In this document: positions 55,470-64,000 of the stretch, one piece after another
How positions within the stretch are numbered: the first letter of the stretch is position 1
Layout: every line of letters begins with the position of its first letter
NCBI RefSeq assembly: GCF_014638995.1
Contig: NZ_BMFR01000006.1
Location: forward strand, 1 to 64,000
Source of the DNA: Virgibacillus oceani
Lineage (GTDB): Bacteria > Bacillota > Bacilli > Bacillales > Amphibacillaceae
DNA: 64,000 nt
Direction of reading: 5' to 3'
Translations under genes and position numbers: made by a program
The notes under the pieces: generated by a model
What the model was told of the DNA's origin: nothing
Databases searched by the model: none
What the model saw: the letters and a program-made list of their open reading frames with translations, nothing else

Positions 55470-55691
55470 ATGGCAGTAGCAGAAAAATACAAATCTACAT
55501 TACAGTTAGTGCTTGATGAAGGGATTGATCCTGAATCAGGAAAACAAATCTTCAAGTTTAAAAGCTTTAACAATGTAAAAACCGACGCAACAGCAGACCA
55601 ATTATATGCAATTGCACAAGCAGTTGCGGGGTTACAGGAGCGTCCGCTTTACAGCATCGAACGTGATGACAGCTTCGAAATTCAAGGTTAA
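55470..55691 (+). CDS. DUF1659 family protein
   Basis: 73 aa from the ATG at 55470 (GGAGGGGGAGAGAAC upstream). The sequence MAVAEKYKSTLQLVLDEG, followed by GKQIFKFKSFNNVKTDATAD, fits DUF1659, a small cytosolic family of unknown function in Bacillales. It is commonly followed by DUF2922 and YvrJ genes, as here. Confidence 0.85.
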   Translation: MAVAEKYKSTLQLVLDEGIDPESGKQIFKFKSFNNVKTDATADQLYAIAQAVAGLQERPLYSIERDDSFEIQG

Positions 55692-55725
55692 TTTTTCAAA
55701 ATAAACGAACGAAGGGAGGTTTGGG

Positions 55726-55944
55726 ATGATGAAAAAGCTTGAGATTAAATTTTTAAATCAAGATGGCAAAACTGTGACATACTCATTGGAAAAACCGGTT
55801 GAACCGGTTGATCCAGCTGCGGTAAAAGCTGCAATGGATGAGATCATCAATCAAAATGCGTTTACATCTTCAGGCGGTGATCTTGTATCAGTGAAAAGTG
55901 CCCGCATTGTAGAACGAAATGTTGTTGAAGTTGAACTAGCTTAA
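55726..55944 (+). CDS. DUF2922 family protein
   Basis: 72 aa, starting MMKKLEIKFLNQDGKTVTYS, with the family motifs VDPAAVKAAMDEII and SGGDLVSVKSARIVERN. GAAGGGAGG precedes the start; either of the two first Met codons could be used. Function unknown. It is the second gene of the DUF1659-DUF2922-YvrJ trio. Confidence 0.85.
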   Translation: MMKKLEIKFLNQDGKTVTYSLEKPVEPVDPAAVKAAMDEIINQNAFTSSGGDLVSVKSARIVERNVVEVELA

Positions 55945-56021
55945 TTATGAACCAACGGACCAGCGGCTTGGCAATTGTCTCGCCACTGGTTTTTTATTCA
56001 ATTGAAATGGAGGTAGAGATC

Positions 56022-56156
56022 ATGGAAGCATGGATGTCTTTTGTGACAGAAGTTGGCTTTCCGATCGTTGTGACTTTTTATCTGTTACACCGAATCGAAG
56101 GCAAGCTCAATACATTAATTGAGTCCATACATGCATTACCAGGGAAAATGAGATAG
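56022..56156 (+). CDS. YvrJ family small membrane protein
   Basis: 44 aa from the ATG at 56022 (GGAGGTAGAGATC upstream). One membrane segment, FVTEVGFPIVVTFYLLHRIE, and a short amphipathic helix, the usual YvrJ layout; the small size and single segment recall holin-like proteins. The open frame extends 25 codons upstream without support. A terminator follows closely. Confidence 0.82.
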   Translation: MEAWMSFVTEVGFPIVVTFYLLHRIEGKLNTLIESIHALPGKMR

Positions 56157-56160
56157 GAGA

Positions 56161-56192
56161 AGGGGCTGGACCCAATCAGAATCCAGCCCCTT
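56161..56192. terminator. bidirectional terminator
   Basis: AGGGGCTGGA pairs with TCCAGCCCCT around an 11-nt loop, between the convergent yvrJ and Hsp20 genes. Confidence 0.85.
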
Positions 56193-56199
56193 ACTTAAT

Positions 56200-56634
56200 T
56201 TATTTATCTTCCAACAAACGTACCGGTACCCTATGTTTGCTGCTGGAATCTGAGATCAAACGATATAATTGTATATGCACGATTCCATTCTTATAGCTTG
56301 CTTTTATCTTATCTGAGCGAACTGGAAAAGGTAGGTTAATTCTGCGTTCAAAGGCCCCCTGGAGAATTTCCTCTTTTACAACCGTTCCACCCTGGTGCTG
56401 TATATCAATGACACCAGTAATTTCAAGTGAAGCGTAATCGACGAATATATCTATTTTGTTTAAATCCGTTAATCCGGGGATATTTAAGATGCAAGTAATT
56501 TCATTTTCAGTTTGGTAGACGTTGATTTGTGGAATAGTAGGTTTTATAATGCCTTCAAATTCATTCCAAAAGTTCTCACCGAAAAAGTGGTCCATATTTT
56601 TTTTCCAATCACCCATCTGTTTAAAAGGGTCCAC
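56200..56634 (-). CDS. Hsp20/alpha-crystallin family protein
   Basis: 144 aa from GTG at 56634, with AGAGGTGA five nt before it; a GTG three codons earlier falls inside that ribosome site. The alpha-crystallin domain covers about 33-120 (INVYQTENEITCILNIPGL to KASYKNGIVHIQL), with the A-x-x-x-N-G-I-V/L motif. The N-terminal arm is short and Phe/Trp-rich (DHFFGENFWNEFEG). Lacks a clear C-terminal IXI. Bacillus relatives include CotP and YocM. Could be a spore-coat or stress protein. Confidence 0.82.
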   Translation of the reverse strand: MDPFKQMGDWKKNMDHFFGENFWNEFEGIIKPTIPQINVYQTENEITCILNIPGLTDLNKIDIFVDYASLEITGVIDIQHQGGTVVKEEILQGAFERRINLPFPVRSDKIKASYKNGIVHIQLYRLISDSSSKHRVPVRLLEDK

Positions 56635-56772
56635 GGAAATCACCTCTTACATAACAATTTTGAATTAGTACTAAGTATATGCATGACATTATTTTTGGGT
56701 GAATGTCATAGTATTTAACTTTAGGGAAAATTGGGGTATTCTTATACTAATAACAATCTTGGAGGGTTTGCT

Positions 56773-57384
56773 TTGCTTAGTAATGCATATGTAATGGTTA
56801 TCATCATTCTCGCAATTAATATTGTTTATGTCTCATTTTCAACAATTCGTATGATATTAACCTTAAAAGGTCGCAGGTACCTGGCGGCGTTTGTTAGCAT
56901 GTTTGAAGTTGTTGTATATATCCTGGGATTAGGTTTAGTGCTTGATAATTTAAATGAAATTCAAAATATAATTGCTTATGCAGTCGGATTTGGAATCGGT
57001 GTTGTTGTTGGTACGAAGATTGAAGAAAAACTTGCTCTCGGTTACATAACGGTAAATGTTATTTCGTCCAATCCAGATATTGAGTTTACGCGAAAATTAC
57101 GGGAAAAAGGGTATGGCGTGACGAGCTGGTTTGCCTATGGAATGGAAGGGGACAGACTGGCAATGCAAATTTTGACACCAAGAAAATATGAGCTGAAGCT
57201 GTATGAAACAATCAAAACAATCGATCCAAAGGCATTTATTATCTCCTATGAGCCGAAACAAATTAATGGTGGTTTCTGGGTGAAGCAGGTGCGCAGGGGG
57301 AAATTGGGGAAGAAAAACACGGCTGTGGACAGTAAGCCAGGTGCTGCACAGTTTACTGAAATAAATAATGAGAACCCCGAGTAA
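56773..57384 (+). CDS. UPF0316/DUF2179 membrane protein (YebE-like)
   Basis: 203 aa from TTG at 56773 (GGAGGGTTTGC upstream). Three N-terminal membrane segments (about 6-30, 38-60, 65-90) precede a soluble DUF2179-type domain, with [20 protein letters not shown] and [21 protein letters not shown]. subtilis yebE lies in the same interval between pbuG and purE. Function unknown. Confidence 0.85.
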   Translation: MLSNAYVMVIIILAINIVYVSFSTIRMILTLKGRRYLAAFVSMFEVVVYILGLGLVLDNLNEIQNIIAYAVGFGIGVVVGTKIEEKLALGYITVNVISSNPDIEFTRKLREKGYGVTSWFAYGMEGDRLAMQILTPRKYELKLYETIKTIDPKAFIISYEPKQINGGFWVKQVRRGKLGKKNTAVDSKPGAAQFTEINNENPE

Positions 57385-57434
57385 TTGCTGTTTTCATTAA
57401 ATGAATTGGATAAATTCCAATTAGCTATTGATCA

Positions 57435-57478
57435 AAAACCGAACATTAAATATAAATAATTTGTTAATGTTCGATATT
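57435..57478. promoter_or_regulatory. PurR box pair upstream of purE
   Basis: AAACCGAACATTAA (CGAA at 57440-57443) and TTAATGTTCGATAT (TTCG at 57470-57473) are inverted PurBoxes 30 nt apart, the same spacing as at pbuG. They end 9 nt before the -35 hexamer. Confidence 0.85.
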
Positions 57479-57481
57479 TTA

Positions 57482-57510
57482 TTGACATTCCGTAAAGCTG
57501 TTGGTATGCT
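57482..57510 (+). promoter_or_regulatory. promoter of the pur operon
   Basis: TTGACA (57482-57487), 17-bp spacer, TATGCT (57505-57510). It is followed by the riboswitch leader. Confidence 0.85.
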
Positions 57511-57530
57511 TAAGACACAAATAAATACGG

Positions 57531-57697
57531 TTCCTCATATATCCCGAGAATATGGCTCGAAGTTTCTACCCAGCACCATAAATGCTGGACTATGAGGGAG
57601 GGTGAATCGTTGTGCGCAAGCAATGATACGTTTTGCTATGTCAAGATAAAGTCTATTCGTCTTCTCTCATGCTAGGAGGATTCGAATAGACTTTTTT
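57531..57697 (+). promoter_or_regulatory. guanine riboswitch, antiterminator and terminator of the pur operon
   Basis: Aptamer 57531-57600: P1 TCCTCATA/TATGAGGGA, core TTTCTACC, ACCATAAAT and GGACTATG with C at 57590 (position 74), so guanine-specific. ATGAGGGA (57592-57599) can alternatively pair with TCTCTCAT (57663-57670), which lies in the loop of the terminator AAAGTCTATTCG (57648-57659) / CGAATAGACTTT (57683-57694). Guanine keeps P1 closed and frees the terminator to form. Confidence 0.92.
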
Positions 57698-57792
57698 AGT
57701 TGTAAAATTTGTGGCTGGATGTTGAATTTCAAAGATAAAAAGCGGAATTTCAACAGCAAAAACAAGATAACGCAAATAGAAAGAGGGATTTG

Positions 57793-58287
57793 ATGACACC
57801 ACAAGTTGGCGTAATAATGGGGAGTATATCTGATTGGGAAACAATGAAGCATGCATGCGACATGTTGGATGAGCTCGAAATTACGTATGAAAAAGAAGTG
57901 ATTTCCGCTCATCGTACACCAGACGAAATGTTCACCTATGCGAAATCAGCACGAGGTCGTGGCCTGAAAGTGATTATTGCCGGTGCTGGGGGTGCGGCAC
58001 ATCTTCCTGGGATGGTGGCATCGCAAACAACGCTTCCTGTCATTGGCGTCCCAGTTCAAAGTAAAGCATTGAATGGGTTGGATTCTTTATTATCAATTGT
58101 GCAAATGCCTGGTGGAGTGCCGACTGCAACAGTAGCAATCGGTAAAGCTGGTGCAACGAATGCTGGAATCCTTGCGGCGCAAATAATTGGAGCTTTTGAT
58201 GAAAGTACAGCAGTGAAATTGAAAACATATCGGGAAAACATGCAAGCAAAAGTTGCAGAAATGAGGGATGATCTTGCCGAAAAATAA
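57793..58287 (+). CDS. purE: N5-carboxyaminoimidazole ribonucleotide mutase
   Basis: 164 aa, class I PurE. The CAIR/NCAIR-binding motif [16 protein letters not shown] (Ser in MGSxSD) and [13 protein letters not shown] (His of the active site) are present, as is [13 protein letters not shown]. Converts N5-CAIR to CAIR with PurK. The ATG at 57793 follows AAGAGGG. It is the first gene of the purine operon and overlaps purK by 20 nt. Confidence 0.96.
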   Translation: MTPQVGVIMGSISDWETMKHACDMLDELEITYEKEVISAHRTPDEMFTYAKSARGRGLKVIIAGAGGAAHLPGMVASQTTLPVIGVPVQSKALNGLDSLLSIVQMPGGVPTATVAIGKAGATNAGILAAQIIGAFDESTAVKLKTYRENMQAKVAEMRDDLAEK

Positions 58288-59401
58288 CATCATTTTACCA
58301 CCAAAAACAATCGGCATCATTGGCGGAGGCCAGCTGGGACGTATGATGGCAATTGCTGCAAGGCATATGGGTTATAAAATTGCCGTACTTGATCCAACAC
58401 CTAATTGTCCAACAGCACAGGTTGCAGATGAACAAATCGTTGCAGCCTACGATGATATGCAAGCAATTGAAAAATTAACAGCAATTAGCGATGTGGTTAC
58501 GTATGAGTTTGAAAATGTAGATCTTCATGCAGCTGAATATATAGAAGAACAAGGTAAATTGCCACAGGGCGCTTTTGCATTGGAGGTTACACAAAACCGT
58601 GAAAAAGAAAAGCAGTTAATGAATGAGGCGGGGCTGCCAGTTCCAGCGTTTTCAATTGTCAAGAGTGGCGAGGAGTGCAGAAGGGTTTTACAAAATACTG
58701 CCTATCCTGCGGTAATCAAAACGTGCCGCGGCGGGTATGATGGCAAAGGACAAATTAAGTTAGCCTCAAAGAACGATGAAGCAGCGGCAATTGCATTTGC
58801 TGAAAAAAATAGACATTGCATCATTGAACAGTGGGTTCCATTTGATAAAGAAATTTCGGTTGTTTTCACACGTTCCTTAACGGGCGGGTTAGAATTTTTC
58901 CCAATTGCAGAGAATACACACAAGGACCATATTTTGTACGAAACAGCAGTACCGGCATTAATTAGCAAGCAGGTTGAAGCGAAGGCGATACAGGCTGCAG
59001 CCATTTTAGCGGAGAAAATGCAAATTGTTGGAACGTTTGCAATTGAGATGTTCGTAAAAGGTGAAGCAATATACCTAAACGAAATGGCGCCAAGACCGCA
59101 TAATTCTGGTCATTACACAATTGAGGCATGCAACATTTCACAATTTGGCCAGCATATTCGGGCGATTTGCGGATTGCCGTTAACACCAATTAAACTTCTC
59201 CAGCCAGCAACGATGGTTAATATTCTTGGAGAAGATATGGAGCATGCCTTAAATAGGATGCCAATACTGAAAAATGCTTCCGTCCATTTGTACGGTAAAG
59301 ATGAGGCCAAGCAAAAACGAAAAATGGGACATGTAACATTTACATCAGAAACAAAGGAAGAAGTCAGCAAACTAGTCAGCGCATATGAGGAGGCAAAATA
59401 A
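58268..59401 (+). CDS. purK: 5-(carboxyamino)imidazole ribonucleotide synthase
   Basis: 377 aa ATP-grasp enzyme that carboxylates AIR with ATP and bicarbonate. N-terminal [17 protein letters not shown], the ATP-grasp parts [17 protein letters not shown] (about 139-155) and [16 protein letters not shown], and the Mg site [18 protein letters not shown] (about 274-291) are seen. It overlaps purE and touches purB (TAATG). Confidence 0.96.
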   Translation: MILPKNNIILPPKTIGIIGGGQLGRMMAIAARHMGYKIAVLDPTPNCPTAQVADEQIVAAYDDMQAIEKLTAISDVVTYEFENVDLHAAEYIEEQGKLPQGAFALEVTQNREKEKQLMNEAGLPVPAFSIVKSGEECRRVLQNTAYPAVIKTCRGGYDGKGQIKLASKNDEAAAIAFAEKNRHCIIEQWVPFDKEISVVFTRSLTGGLEFFPIAENTHKDHILYETAVPALISKQVEAKAIQAAAILAEKMQIVGTFAIEMFVKGEAIYLNEMAPRPHNSGHYTIEACNISQFGQHIRAICGLPLTPIKLLQPATMVNILGEDMEHALNRMPILKNASVHLYGKDEAKQKRKMGHVTFTSETKEEVSKLVSAYEEAK

Positions 59402-60705
59402 TGATTGATCGTTATACAAGAGAAGAAATGGGTACTATCTGGACGGAGGAAAATAAATTTAAAGCATGGCTGGAGGTTGAAATTCTAGCATGTGAGGCGT
59501 GGAGTGAGCTTGGTGTTATTCCAAAAGAAGATGCTGAAAAGATTCGTAAAGATGCGTCGTTTGATATAAACCGCATTTATGAAATCGAGCAGGAAACAAG
59601 ACATGATGTCGTGGCATTTACTCGTGCAGTTTCCGAAACATTAGGTGAAGAGCGCAAGTGGGTACATTACGGCTTAACGTCTACAGATGTAGTCGACACA
59701 GCACTCTCTTATCTATTAAAGCAAGCAAACGAAATTATTCGTAAAGACGTGACGAACTTTATTCAAATTTTAAAAGAGAAGGCTATCGCACATCAGCATA
59801 CCGTGATGATGGGAAGAACTCACGGTGTACATGCAGAGCCGACAACGTTTGGGCTGAAGCTTGCATTATGGTATGAGGAAATGAAGCGTAACCTTGAGCG
59901 TTTTGAATTAGCAGCAAAAACGGTTGAATTTGGCAAGCTTTCAGGTGCTGTAGGGACGTACGCCAATATTGACCCATTTGTTGAAGAATATGTATGTGGA
60001 AAATTAGGGCTGTCTCCTGCACCAGTTTCTACGCAGACATTGCAGCGTGACCGTCATGCCAATTACATATCGGCATTAGCACTGCTTGCAACGTCGATTG
60101 AAAAATTCGCAACGGAAATCCGCGGGTTGCAGAAAACGGAAACACGTGAGGTTGAGGAGTTTTTTGCAAAAGGTCAAAAGGGTTCCTCGGCAATGCCGCA
60201 CAAACGCAATCCAATCGGCTCGGAAAATATGACTGGAATGGCCCGAGTGGTTCGCGGGCATATGGTTACGGCATATGAAAATGTTTCCCTGTGGCATGAA
60301 CGTGATATTTCCCATTCATCGGCAGAGCGCGTGATTTTGCCGGATACAACTATTGCATTGAATTACATGTTAAATCGTTTCGCAAACATTGTGAAAAACC
60401 TTACCGTATTTCCGGAGAACATGAAACGAAATATTGATAAAACACACGGCGTCATTTTCTCACAACGCGTATTGTTAGCGTTAATTGACAAGGGAATGAC
60501 TCGTGAGGAAGCATATGATTTAGTTCAGCCGAAAGCAATGGAAGCGTGGGAAACAGAAACCCATTTTAAACAGCTGGTGGAACAGAATGAACAAATTACA
60601 GACAAATTATCACGGGAAGAAATAGAGGATTGCTTCGATTATACGTACCATTTGAAAAATGTGGACCGGATTTTTGACCGAATCGGACTAAAACGAGGTG
60701 AATAA
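59401..60705 (+). CDS. purB: adenylosuccinate lyase
   Basis: 434 aa fumarase/aspartase-family enzyme used twice in purine synthesis (SAICAR to AICAR, adenylosuccinate to AMP). Signatures: [42 protein letters not shown] and the signature loop [20 protein letters not shown] (about 260-279) with the catalytic Ser. GAGGAGG precedes the ATG, which overlaps the purK stop by one base. Confidence 0.97.
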   Translation: MIDRYTREEMGTIWTEENKFKAWLEVEILACEAWSELGVIPKEDAEKIRKDASFDINRIYEIEQETRHDVVAFTRAVSETLGEERKWVHYGLTSTDVVDTALSYLLKQANEIIRKDVTNFIQILKEKAIAHQHTVMMGRTHGVHAEPTTFGLKLALWYEEMKRNLERFELAAKTVEFGKLSGAVGTYANIDPFVEEYVCGKLGLSPAPVSTQTLQRDRHANYISALALLATSIEKFATEIRGLQKTETREVEEFFAKGQKGSSAMPHKRNPIGSENMTGMARVVRGHMVTAYENVSLWHERDISHSSAERVILPDTTIALNYMLNRFANIVKNLTVFPENMKRNIDKTHGVIFSQRVLLALIDKGMTREEAYDLVQPKAMEAWETETHFKQLVEQNEQITDKLSREEIEDCFDYTYHLKNVDRIFDRIGLKRGE

Positions 60706-60706
60706 G

Positions 60707-61420
60707 GTGAAGGCAGAACTTTTGTATGAAGGGAAAGCAAAGAAGGTTTACCGCAGAGAAGGAACGACAGATCAGCTTGTATTATCCTATAAAAACGATG
60801 CTACAGCGTTTAATGGCAAGAGGAAGGCAAGCTTTGAGGGGAAAGGCAGATTGAACAATGAGATTTCTTCGCGAATTTTTACGTTCCTTCATAAACAGGG
60901 AATCGAAACCCATTTCATTGAGAGATTGAATGAAACGGAGCAGATCGTTCGGCAGACGGAAATCGTTCCGCTCGAGGTAGTTGTTCGTAATCTGGCAACG
61001 GGAAGTATTACGCAGCGATTGGGAATTGAAGAAAAGACACTATTTGCCCCACCGATTGTTGAGCTTTTTTATAAAGATGATGATTTAAACGATCCGTTAA
61101 TTAATGATCAGCATGCATTATTTTTAAGTAGTGTAACAGAGCAGGAATTACGGGAAATCAAAGAAGAAGCTTTGAAAATCAATGGTGTGCTGACAGATCT
61201 TTTCCAATCTATAAATCTTAGGTTAGTAGATTTCAAGCTGGAGTTTGGGCGATTAGCATGCGGATCAATTGTTTTATCGGATGAGATCTCGCCAGACACG
61301 TGCAGATTGTGGGATTTGAATACAGAGGAAAAAATGGACAAAGACGTATTTCGTCAAGGGACAGGAGATTTACTGGAAGTATACAATGTCATTTTACAAC
61401 GACTGGAGGACATTTCATGA
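60707..61420 (+). CDS. purC: SAICAR synthetase
   Basis: 237 aa from GTG at 60707, with GAGGTGA five nt upstream inside the end of purB; a GTG three codons earlier overlaps that site. Signature parts LLYEGKAKKVYR, LSYKNDATAFNGKRKASFEG, VPLEVVVRNLATGSITQRLG and LVDFKLEFGR are present. Condenses CAIR with aspartate using ATP. It overlaps purS by 4 nt. Confidence 0.96.
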   Translation: MKAELLYEGKAKKVYRREGTTDQLVLSYKNDATAFNGKRKASFEGKGRLNNEISSRIFTFLHKQGIETHFIERLNETEQIVRQTEIVPLEVVVRNLATGSITQRLGIEEKTLFAPPIVELFYKDDDLNDPLINDQHALFLSSVTEQELREIKEEALKINGVLTDLFQSINLRLVDFKLEFGRLACGSIVLSDEISPDTCRLWDLNTEEKMDKDVFRQGTGDLLEVYNVILQRLEDIS

Positions 61421-61668
61421 AAAAGGTAACCGTGTTTATTACGTTAAAGCAAGGAGTACTGGATCCACAGGGTAAAGCGATTCAAACGTCCCTTCACTCA
61501 TTAGGGTTTCAGGAAGTGGAAGATGCTCGTGTAGGCAAATACATTGAGCTGCATGTTGAAGACCACGAAAATGTTGATGAACGCGTTAAAGAAATGTGTG
61601 ATAAATTACTGGCCAATCCAGTAATTGAGGATTATCGCTTTGAGGTGGAGGAGGCTGTTCGCTCGTGA
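61417..61668 (+). CDS. purS: FGAM synthase subunit PurS
   Basis: 83 aa from the ATG at 61417 (GGAGGACATTTC upstream). [20 protein letters not shown] and the KYIELHVED strand match the family. PurS dimers bridge PurQ and PurL in the Gram-positive FGAM synthase complex and help pass ammonia. It overlaps purC (ATGA) and purQ (GTGA). Confidence 0.95.
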   Translation: MKKVTVFITLKQGVLDPQGKAIQTSLHSLGFQEVEDARVGKYIELHVEDHENVDERVKEMCDKLLANPVIEDYRFEVEEAVRS

Positions 61669-62348
61669 AATTCGCGGTGATTGTTTTCCCAGGATCAAAT
61701 TGCGACCGAGATATGTATCATGCGGTGAAGGATGTATTAGGTGAGGAAGCGGAGCTCGTTTGGTACGAAAATAGTAATCTTGAAAACTATGATGCAATTC
61801 TTTTGCCTGGTGGATTTTCCTATGGGGACTATCTACGTTCAGGATCAGTCGCAGCGACATCAGATGTCATGAAACAAATCAAGGAGCATGCAGCAAAAGG
61901 GAAGCCGGTATTAGGTGTTTGCAACGGGTTTCAGATTTTGCTGGAGGCAGGTCTCTTGCCTGGTGCAATGCTGCGAAATAAAAACCTTGCATTTATGTGC
62001 CATCAGGAAGCATTGCGTGTGGCAAACAACACTACTATTTTCACTCAATCGTATGCAGAAAATGAGGTTGTGCGTTTTCCAATAGCACATGGTGAAGGGA
62101 ATTACTACTGTGATGAGGAAACCCTTAACGAATTAAAGCAGCATCATCAAATTGTCTTTACGTATGAAAACAATCCCAATGGATCGACATCAGACATTGC
62201 TGGAATTATTAATAAACAGGGCAACGTATTAGGTCTAATGCCACACCCTGAACGGGCAGTTGAAGCGATCATTGGCAGTGATGATGGTTTAAAAGTCTTT
62301 CAGTCGATCGTCAGGAATTGGAGGGAATCTCATGTTGCAAACGTTTGA
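61665..62348 (+). CDS. purQ: FGAM synthase glutaminase subunit PurQ
   Basis: 227 aa starting at GTG, with GGTGGAGGAGG upstream. Class I amidotransferase: [28 protein letters not shown], the nucleophile Cys86 in [14 protein letters not shown], and the His/Glu in [11 protein letters not shown]. Supplies ammonia from glutamine to PurL. It overlaps purL by 17 nt. Confidence 0.96.
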   Translation: MKFAVIVFPGSNCDRDMYHAVKDVLGEEAELVWYENSNLENYDAILLPGGFSYGDYLRSGSVAATSDVMKQIKEHAAKGKPVLGVCNGFQILLEAGLLPGAMLRNKNLAFMCHQEALRVANNTTIFTQSYAENEVVRFPIAHGEGNYYCDEETLNELKQHHQIVFTYENNPNGSTSDIAGIINKQGNVLGLMPHPERAVEAIIGSDDGLKVFQSIVRNWRESHVANV

Positions 62349-64000
62349 TATTAGTCCAGCACAGATTGAAACGGAAAAATTGTACAAAGAAATGGGACTT
62401 AGCGACAACGAATTTGAAATGGTAAAGTCCATTTTGAATCGCCGCCCAAATTTTACGGAGACAGGAATTTTTTCCGTTATGTGGTCGGAGCATTGCAGCT
62501 ACAAAACGTCAAAACCGTTGTTGAAAAAATTCCCGACAAAAGCGCCCCATGTTCTGCAAGGGCCAGGAGAGGGCGCCGGAATTATCGACATTGGTGATAA
62601 TCAGGCAGTCGTTTTTAAAATTGAAAGCCATAACCACCCGTCAGCAGTTGAGCCATATCAAGGTGCGGCAACAGGTGTAGGAGGCATTATTCGTGATGTG
62701 TTTTCGATGGGGGCTCGTCCCATTGCGTTAATGAACTCGCTTCGTTTTGGAAACTTAACATCTGAACGTGTGAAATATTTGTTTAAAGAAGTTGTACACG
62801 GAATCGCAGGGTACGGGAACTGTGTCGGCGTGCCAACCGTTGGCGGTGAGGTTCAATTTGATGATAGCTACGAAGGGAACCCGCTTGTGAATGCGATGTG
62901 TGTTGGGTTAATCCATCATGATGAGATTCAAAAAGGGATTGCTGCAGGTATTGGCAATACGGTTCTTTATGCAGGTGCACCAACGGGTAGGGATGGTATT
63001 CATGGGGCGACATTTGCCTCGGATGATCTTGCAGAGGATGCCAACAAAGATCGTCCAGCTGTTCAGGTAGGTGATCCGTTCATGGAAAAATTATTGATTG
63101 AAGCGAGCCTTGAAGTGATTCATTCTGATGCTTTAGTCGGTATGCAGGACATGGGAGCGGCTGGGCTTACTTCATCAGCAAGTGAGATGGCAAGTAAAGC
63201 AGGAACAGGTATGGAGATGGATCTTGACTTGGTGCCGCAGCGTGAATTAAACATGAGTGCATACGAATTAATGCTGTCCGAATCCCAGGAACGCATGCTG
63301 CTCGTTGTCAAAAAAGGACGCGAACAGGAAATCATCGATGTTTTTGAAAAGTATGGACTACAGGCTGTAGCAGTCGGTGAGGTAATAGAGGAAAAAACAT
63401 TTCGTCTTAAACAGCACGGTGAAATTGTTGCAGACATCCCAGTTGATGCGTTAGCGGAGGAAGCACCAGTTTATCAAATGCCATCAAAGGAAGCGGAGTA
63501 TTTCAATACGTTTCAGCAAATGGAAACCCAAATACCTTTAGTCACAGATTATACAGAAATGCTTGGGAAGCTATTGGAGCAGCCAACCATTGCAAGCAAG
63601 GAATGGGTTTACGATCAGTACGATTCAATGGTGCAAACAAACACAGTTGTAACACCCGGTTCAGATGCGGCGATTGTCCGAATTAAGGGTACTGATAAGG
63701 CGCTTGCGATCACTACGGACTGTAATTCGCGCTACATTTATCTGGACCCGGAAACCGGCGGAAAAATCGCTGTTGCAGAAGCGGCACGTAATATTGTTTG
63801 CTCGGGGGCTAATCCATTGGGGCTAACGGATGGACTAAATTTCGGAAATCCGACAAAGCCGGAAATTTTTTGGCAAATGGAAAAAAGTGTTGCTGGCATG
63901 AGTGATGCCTGCCGGACTTTGGGAACACCAGTAATTAGCGGGAATGTATCGTTATATAACGAATCGAGAGGGAAAGCGATTTTTCCAACCCCAGTTGTTG
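62332..64000 (+). CDS. purL: FGAM synthase large subunit PurL (runs off the window)
   Basis: Starts at the ATG at 62332, preceded by GGAGGGAATCTC, inside the end of purQ. About 556 codons are visible without a stop; the small Bacillus type is about 740 aa, so roughly three quarters is present. Seen: [18 protein letters not shown] (catalytic His), [20 protein letters not shown] (about 98-117), [12 protein letters not shown], and the second half-repeat [20 protein letters not shown]. Uses ATP and ammonia from PurQ to make FGAM. Confidence 0.96.
   Translation, partial: MLQTFDISPAQIETEKLYKEMGLSDNEFEMVKSILNRRPNFTETGIFSVMWSEHCSYKTSKPLLKKFPTKAPHVLQGPGEGAGIIDIGDNQAVVFKIESHNHPSAVEPYQGAATGVGGIIRDVFSMGARPIALMNSLRFGNLTSERVKYLFKEVVHGIAGYGNCVGVPTVGGEVQFDDSYEGNPLVNAMCVGLIHHDEIQKGIAAGIGNTVLYAGAPTGRDGIHGATFASDDLAEDANKDRPAVQVGDPFMEKLLIEASLEVIHSDALVGMQDMGAAGLTSSASEMASKAGTGMEMDLDLVPQRELNMSAYELMLSESQERMLLVVKKGREQEIIDVFEKYGLQAVAVGEVIEEKTFRLKQHGEIVADIPVDALAEEAPVYQMPSKEAEYFNTFQQMETQIPLVTDYTEMLGKLLEQPTIASKEWVYDQYDSMVQTNTVVTPGSDAAIVRIKGTDKALAITTDCNSRYIYLDPETGGKIAVAEAARNIVCSGANPLGLTDGLNFGNPTKPEIFWQMEKSVAGMSDACRTLGTPVISGNVSLYNESRGKAIFPTPVV

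Overview
The window is a chromosomal segment of a low-GC, endospore-forming Bacillaceae, most like the Virgibacillus/Oceanobacillus/Lentibacillus group. That placement is an inference from protein resemblance and gene order. From start to end it follows the Bacillus subtilis order rrn-tRNA(Met,Asp)-thiL-tsaE-tsaB-rimI-tsaD-ydiF-moaC-rex-...-ydiK-ydiL-groESL, then moxR/DUF58/transglutaminase-guaA-pbuG-...-purEKBCSQL. Accessory blocks are inserted between these conserved parts.

1-15 kb: the 3' part of a 5S rRNA, initiator tRNA-Met and tRNA-Asp, a first 20-bp repeat array, a ZIP metal transporter, the thiL/tRNA-t6A-modification operon, a cluster of DnaA boxes behind tsaD, a RodA-like SEDS protein, ABC-F, MoaC and Rex. 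Where B. subtilis has tatAy/tatCy there are a SCO1 lipoprotein and a zinc unit: a CDF exporter, a CzrA-like ArsR sensor and a divergent ZIP protein, with one identical 13-bp operator-like word in two promoters. ydiL/ydiK and CIRCE-controlled groESL follow.

15-33.7 kb: a decayed stretch behind groEL (a second groEL-tail-like sequence and a Fic-protein remnant), a 1454-aa bacillopeptidase F-type protease, a lactonase, a DUF457-like membrane protein, TerC, an LD-carboxypeptidase-like protein, a DUF1259 protein, and a five-gene molybdenum hydroxylase operon (Mo, FAD and 2Fe-2S subunits, XdhC, MocA).

33.8-43.7 kb: the most unusual part. A strictly 20-bp-periodic array of 60 units with no length change separates the Mo operon from a sporulation/germination locus: a Gln-rich protein, the YIEGIA protein with its capping subunit, a small membrane protein and two DUF3231 paralogues on the minus strand, divergent from a gerA-gerB-gerC operon that ends in a 53-aa membrane protein resembling D-type germinant receptor subunits.

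43.8-64 kb: MoxR-DUF58-transglutaminase, guaA, pbuG, a dispersed Bacillaceae repeat, an MFS transporter, MsrA, a MOSC protein, a third degenerate 20-bp repeat tract, the DUF1659/DUF2922/YvrJ trio, an Hsp20 protein, a UPF0316 protein and the purine operon purE-K-B-C-S-Q-L (purL runs off the end). guaA, pbuG and purE each have a guanine-class (C74) purine riboswitch. pbuG and purE also share PurR-type boxes with identical geometry, so purine synthesis and uptake appear controlled both at initiation and by attenuation.
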